From NCBI GenBank assembly GCA_963707075.1, contig CAVPOX010000002.1:1302001-1366000 (forward strand): a stretch of DNA of 64,000 nucleotides, written 5' to 3'. Made by a program: the position numbers and the translations under genes. Below the pieces are notes generated by a model. It saw only the letters and a program-made list of their open reading frames with translations. It did no database searches and had not been told where the DNA came from. Numbering within the stretch: position 1 is the first letter of the stretch; each line of letters begins with the position of its first letter. Shown one piece after another: positions 61,429 to 64,000 of this stretch. This DNA comes from CAXMQZ01 sp963707075. Lineage in GTDB: Bacteria; Acidobacteriota; Thermoanaerobaculia; Multivoradales; JAHEKO01.

Positions 61429-62910
61429 ATGGAAGACGGCACCTCCAAATTGCCAAGCGACGTTGCCATTCCCCCCGGGGCTGGCACCGAACTCGACCAA
61501 CTGATCGCCGAGCCCGAGGCGCAACACCCAGGCGCATCAGGTTTCCGATTGGTCCGCGAGGGACCCGAGGCGCTGGCGATCCGCGCCCGATCGGCCCTGC
61601 TCGCCGGCCGCAGCCTCGACGTGCAGACCTACATCTGGCACGCCGACGTCACCGGCATGTATCTCGCCCATCGCCTGCTCCAGGCCGCCGATCGCGGTGT
61701 GCGGGTCCGGATCCTCGTCGACGACATGGACGCCCGCGCCAAGAATGCTGGCTTTGCCGCCCTCGACGCTCACCCCCTGATCGAAGTGCGGATGTTCAAT
61801 CCATTCGAATCGCGTCGGGGATGGCTGAAGCAAGCCTGGGAGATCGTCTCCAGCTTCCCCCGCCTCAATCGCCGTATGCACAACAAGACCTGGATCGCCG
61901 ACAATCGAATCGCCATCGTCGGCGGTCGCAACCTCGGTGACGAGTACTTCGGGGCCAGCGAGGACGTCAACTTCGTTGATCTCGATTTCGCCATGGTCGG
62001 GCCTATCGTCAGGGATGCCTCCGCGTCGTTCGACGACTATTGGAACGCTCCTGTGACCCGGTCGATGGTCGAGCTCGACCCGGACAGCGTTACCAGCGAG
62101 GCGCTCGCAGAGGTACGCGTCACCCTCGCCGACAACGCCGAGGCAGCCGAAGCGAGTGCCTACGCAGCCGAGGTACGCGGCGATGACGCAGTGCAACGCC
62201 TGGTCGCCGGCGACTGGCCCATGGTCTGGACTGACACCTATCGGTTTGTCTCGGACGATCCGCGAAAGGTGGCGCTGGAGGAGCAGGACATCCAGGATTC
62301 CCGGGTGCTGACCGTACTGCAGCCCGCGGCTGAAGACACCCGCGAACGTCTCAGTCTGATCTCACCCTATTTCGTCCCGGGTGAGGTCGGTACCCAGATC
62401 CTGGCAAATCTGGCCGAGAAGGGTAGACAGGTGCGAGTGCTGACCAACTCGCTGATCGCCAACGATGTCGCGGCCGTCCATGGTGGCTATAGTCGCTATC
62501 GCGAGCGGCTACTGGAGGGCGGTGTCGGTCTGTGGGAGCTCAAACCGATGCCAGGCAGTGACGTCCACGCCAGCCTTTTCGGCTCCAAGGGCGCCAGCCT
62601 GCACACCAAGGCGTTGACCGTCGACGGCCGTGTGCTGTTCGTCGGCAGCTACAACATCGATCCCCGGTCCCACTTTCTCAACTGCGAGCAGGGCATCCTG
62701 GCCGAGAGCTCCGAGTTGGCTGGTCAGCTCGAGGAGATCTTCGAGCGTCAATCCTCCGGCGAGCGTGCCTGGAAAGTGGTTCGCCGACAGCACGGCTCCC
62801 TCGAGTGGACAGACGGGAAGAAGACCTACTCCCGGGATCCCGAGGCTTCGCTGGCCCGCCGACTCGAGGCCTGGCTGGCCCGTGTGCTGCCGTTCGAAGC
62901 ACAGCTTTGA
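61429..62910 (+). CDS. Phospholipase D-family cardiolipin-synthase-like protein (ClsC type)
   Basis: A 493-residue protein with two HKD motifs: H-N-K-T-W-I-A-D-N-R (His151) followed by G-G-R-N-L-G-D-E-Y-F, and H-T-K-A-L-T-V-D-G-R (His392) followed by G-S-Y-N-I-D-P-R-S. The R-N-L-G-D-E-Y-F block is the hallmark of ClsC/YmdC. No membrane segment is visible. No Shine-Dalgarno is clear before the ATG, and the frame is open back to 61264 inside the previous gene. It would join phosphatidyl lipids to glycerol or ethanolamine headgroups. Confidence 0.9.
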   Translation: MEDGTSKLPSDVAIPPGAGTELDQLIAEPEAQHPGASGFRLVREGPEALAIRARSALLAGRSLDVQTYIWHADVTGMYLAHRLLQAADRGVRVRILVDDMDARAKNAGFAALDAHPLIEVRMFNPFESRRGWLKQAWEIVSSFPRLNRRMHNKTWIADNRIAIVGGRNLGDEYFGASEDVNFVDLDFAMVGPIVRDASASFDDYWNAPVTRSMVELDPDSVTSEALAEVRVTLADNAEAAEASAYAAEVRGDDAVQRLVAGDWPMVWTDTYRFVSDDPRKVALEEQDIQDSRVLTVLQPAAEDTRERLSLISPYFVPGEVGTQILANLAEKGRQVRVLTNSLIANDVAAVHGGYSRYRERLLEGGVGLWELKPMPGSDVHASLFGSKGASLHTKALTVDGRVLFVGSYNIDPRSHFLNCEQGILAESSELAGQLEEIFERQSSGERAWKVVRRQHGSLEWTDGKKTYSRDPEASLARRLEAWLARVLPFEAQL

Positions 62911-63032
62911 CCGCGATTCCTACCCAACTGGGTGGTGTGGACGGTACGCCGGTCCTCTAGATTGAGGAAGACTGGTCCTTGGCGCTGTCTGGCGTGCCGA
63001 GGATCATTTTCTCTCCATGAAAGGAATCGGTC

Positions 63033-64000
63033 ATGCCATCAGATCAGGCTCCAGATAGCGCCCGCGTTGTGATTATTGGCGGCGGCATCATCGGTTGTTC
63101 CATCGCCTACCACCTCGGCCACCTTGGCTGGAGCGATGTCGTTTTGCTCGAACGTGACCAGCTCACCTCGGGCACCACCTGGCACGCGGCCGGCCTGATG
63201 ACCACCTTTGGCTCGACCTCGGAGACCTCGGTCGAGATGCGCATGTACACGCGCGATCTCTACGGGAGACTCGAGACGGAGACCGAGCAAAGCACCGGGT
63301 TCGAGGCCTTGGGCTTCGTCGAAATGGCTGCGGACAAGGACCGCGTGGAGGAGTACCGCCGGGTCGCGGCTTTCAATCGGCTGTGCGGCAACGACGTCGA
63401 AGAGATCGGCCCTGACGAAATCAAGAAGCTCTTCCCCCTGGCCCGGGTGGACGATATCGAGGCAGGCTTCTACTTGAGGAAGGATGGGCGGGTCAATCCC
63501 GTCGACGCCACCATGGCCCTGGCAAAGGGCGCAGAGCAGCAGGGCGTGACGATCGTCCAGGGTGTCTCGGTCACGGCCGTCACAACCCAGAACGGCCGCG
63601 CCACGGGCGTGACCTCCACACAGGGCGACATCAAAGCGGAGTTCGTCATCAATTGTGCCGGCATGTGGGCCAGACAGCTCGGCGCCCTGAACGGGGTAAC
63701 CATTCCGAACCAGCCAACCGAGCACTACTACCTGATGACCGAGCCCATCGAGGGAATGACGCGAGAGCTACCCATTATCGAAGACCCCTCCTGTCACGGC
63801 TACTACCGGGAAGAAGGCGGCGGCCTGATGATCGGCCTTTTCGAACCGGTCTGCGCCCCGTGGAAGGTGAACGGCGTCCCCGATCACTTCTCCTTTGGCA
63901 AGATCACGCCCGACTGGGACCGCATGGCGCCCTTCGTGGAAAGGGCCATGACCCGCGTTCCCGTCTCCCAGGATGCCGGCATCAAAGAGCTGTTCTGCGG
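63033..64000 (+). CDS. FAD-dependent dimethylglycine/sarcosine dehydrogenase-type protein (partial, 3' end beyond window)
   Basis: From the ATG at 63033 (AAGGAA upstream) 322 residues are in the window and the frame is still open. FAD motif V-V-I-I-G-G-G-I-I-G-C-S-I-A-Y-H is at 12-27. T-S-G-T-T-W-H-A-A-G-L contains His51, at the position of the covalent flavin attachment in DMGDH/SARDH. Later blocks are N-C-A-G-M-W-A-R-Q-L-G and Y-Y-R-E-E-G-G-G-L-M-I-G. Long members continue with a folate-binding GcvT-like part, which would be past the window end. It likely demethylates a glycine derivative. Confidence 0.9.
   Translation, partial: MPSDQAPDSARVVIIGGGIIGCSIAYHLGHLGWSDVVLLERDQLTSGTTWHAAGLMTTFGSTSETSVEMRMYTRDLYGRLETETEQSTGFEALGFVEMAADKDRVEEYRRVAAFNRLCGNDVEEIGPDEIKKLFPLARVDDIEAGFYLRKDGRVNPVDATMALAKGAEQQGVTIVQGVSVTAVTTQNGRATGVTSTQGDIKAEFVINCAGMWARQLGALNGVTIPNQPTEHYYLMTEPIEGMTRELPIIEDPSCHGYYREEGGGLMIGLFEPVCAPWKVNGVPDHFSFGKITPDWDRMAPFVERAMTRVPVSQDAGIKELFC

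Noticed and set aside
1..64000. tRNA genes, CRISPR arrays, rRNA
   Set aside because: I looked for T-loop-like GTTCGA-type sequences, repeated spacers and rRNA blocks and saw none; a tRNA scan could still find one I missed.

Overview
The window is GC-rich bacterial chromosome with dense genes on both strands. It reads as an Acidobacteriota-like organism (Thermoanaerobaculia-type), though Gemmatimonadota or another GC-rich lineage is not excluded. Three things point that way: a secreted peptidase ending in a short C-terminal tail with the pattern D-G-F-E-S-G (9687-9732), the N-terminus of an M-I-G-T-T-L-A-H type serine/threonine kinase (47061), and many secreted glycoside hydrolases and serine hydrolases. 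This is inference, because there is no rRNA or other phylogenetic marker apart from rpoD. I saw no tRNA, rRNA, CRISPR array, phage module or intact insertion sequence.

Layout. 1-8.5 kb: end of an S9-type peptidase, two GNAT acetyltransferases, a patatin phospholipase with two cyclic-nucleotide domains, an operon of two CoA-transferase subunits plus a class III aminotransferase, and a DprE1-like FAD oxidase. 8.5-14.2 kb: LasA-like M23 peptidase behind a perfect CRP-type half-site pair, the primary sigma factor RpoD, an RRM protein, and an amt-glnK operon with a strong promoter. 14.3-30.8 kb: secreted ADP-ribosylglycohydrolase-like lipoprotein, outer-membrane-type protein, a large GH5/42-like hydrolase, cupin, NmrA-like reductase, SGNH hydrolase, GH30, class C beta-lactamase-like hydrolase, MFS, MgtC/DUF4010, PGAP1-like lipase and DUF2911/TPR protein. 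31-37.7 kb: a redox-signalling operon (AraC regulator, GAF histidine kinase, receiver-thioredoxin reductase fusion, AhpD-like protein) with a divergent exported isochorismatase-fold hydrolase, then a sterol-desaturase-family protein. 37.9-44.7 kb: an operon of a GntR-SpoIIE phosphatase fusion, a YtrA-type GntR, an ABC ATPase and a membrane protein; then a sulfatase, an exported methyltransferase-fold protein, a membrane SpoIIE phosphatase and a small basic protein.

44.85-50.25 kb is a patch of gene wreckage around three or four intact genes. It holds a GH3 3' end joined to a histidine-kinase 5' end, a kinase 5' fragment, and a 127-base HMG-CoA-synthase-like remnant that matches the intact gene at 58.5 kb with 4 mismatches. 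50.5-55.5 kb: GH31 (alpha-xylosidase-like) and GH2 translationally coupled. 55.5-58.3 kb: a quinone-detoxification type locus (MarR, ring-cleaving dioxygenase, carboxylesterase, divergent flavin reductase) with a shared operator-like motif. 58.4-64 kb: HMG-CoA-synthase-family enzyme, Gate-domain transporter, ClsC-like phospholipase D protein and the start of a covalently flavinylated dehydrogenase of the dimethylglycine/sarcosine family.

The organism looks like an aerobic or facultative heterotroph that scavenges plant or microbial polysaccharides, peptides and amino acids, with elaborate regulation by phosphorylation and redox state. The most unusual items are the GntR-SpoIIE phosphatase fusion in a YtrA-type ABC operon, the receiver-thioredoxin-reductase fusion that has lost the usual CxxC pair, and the cluster of truncated genes at 45-50 kb.
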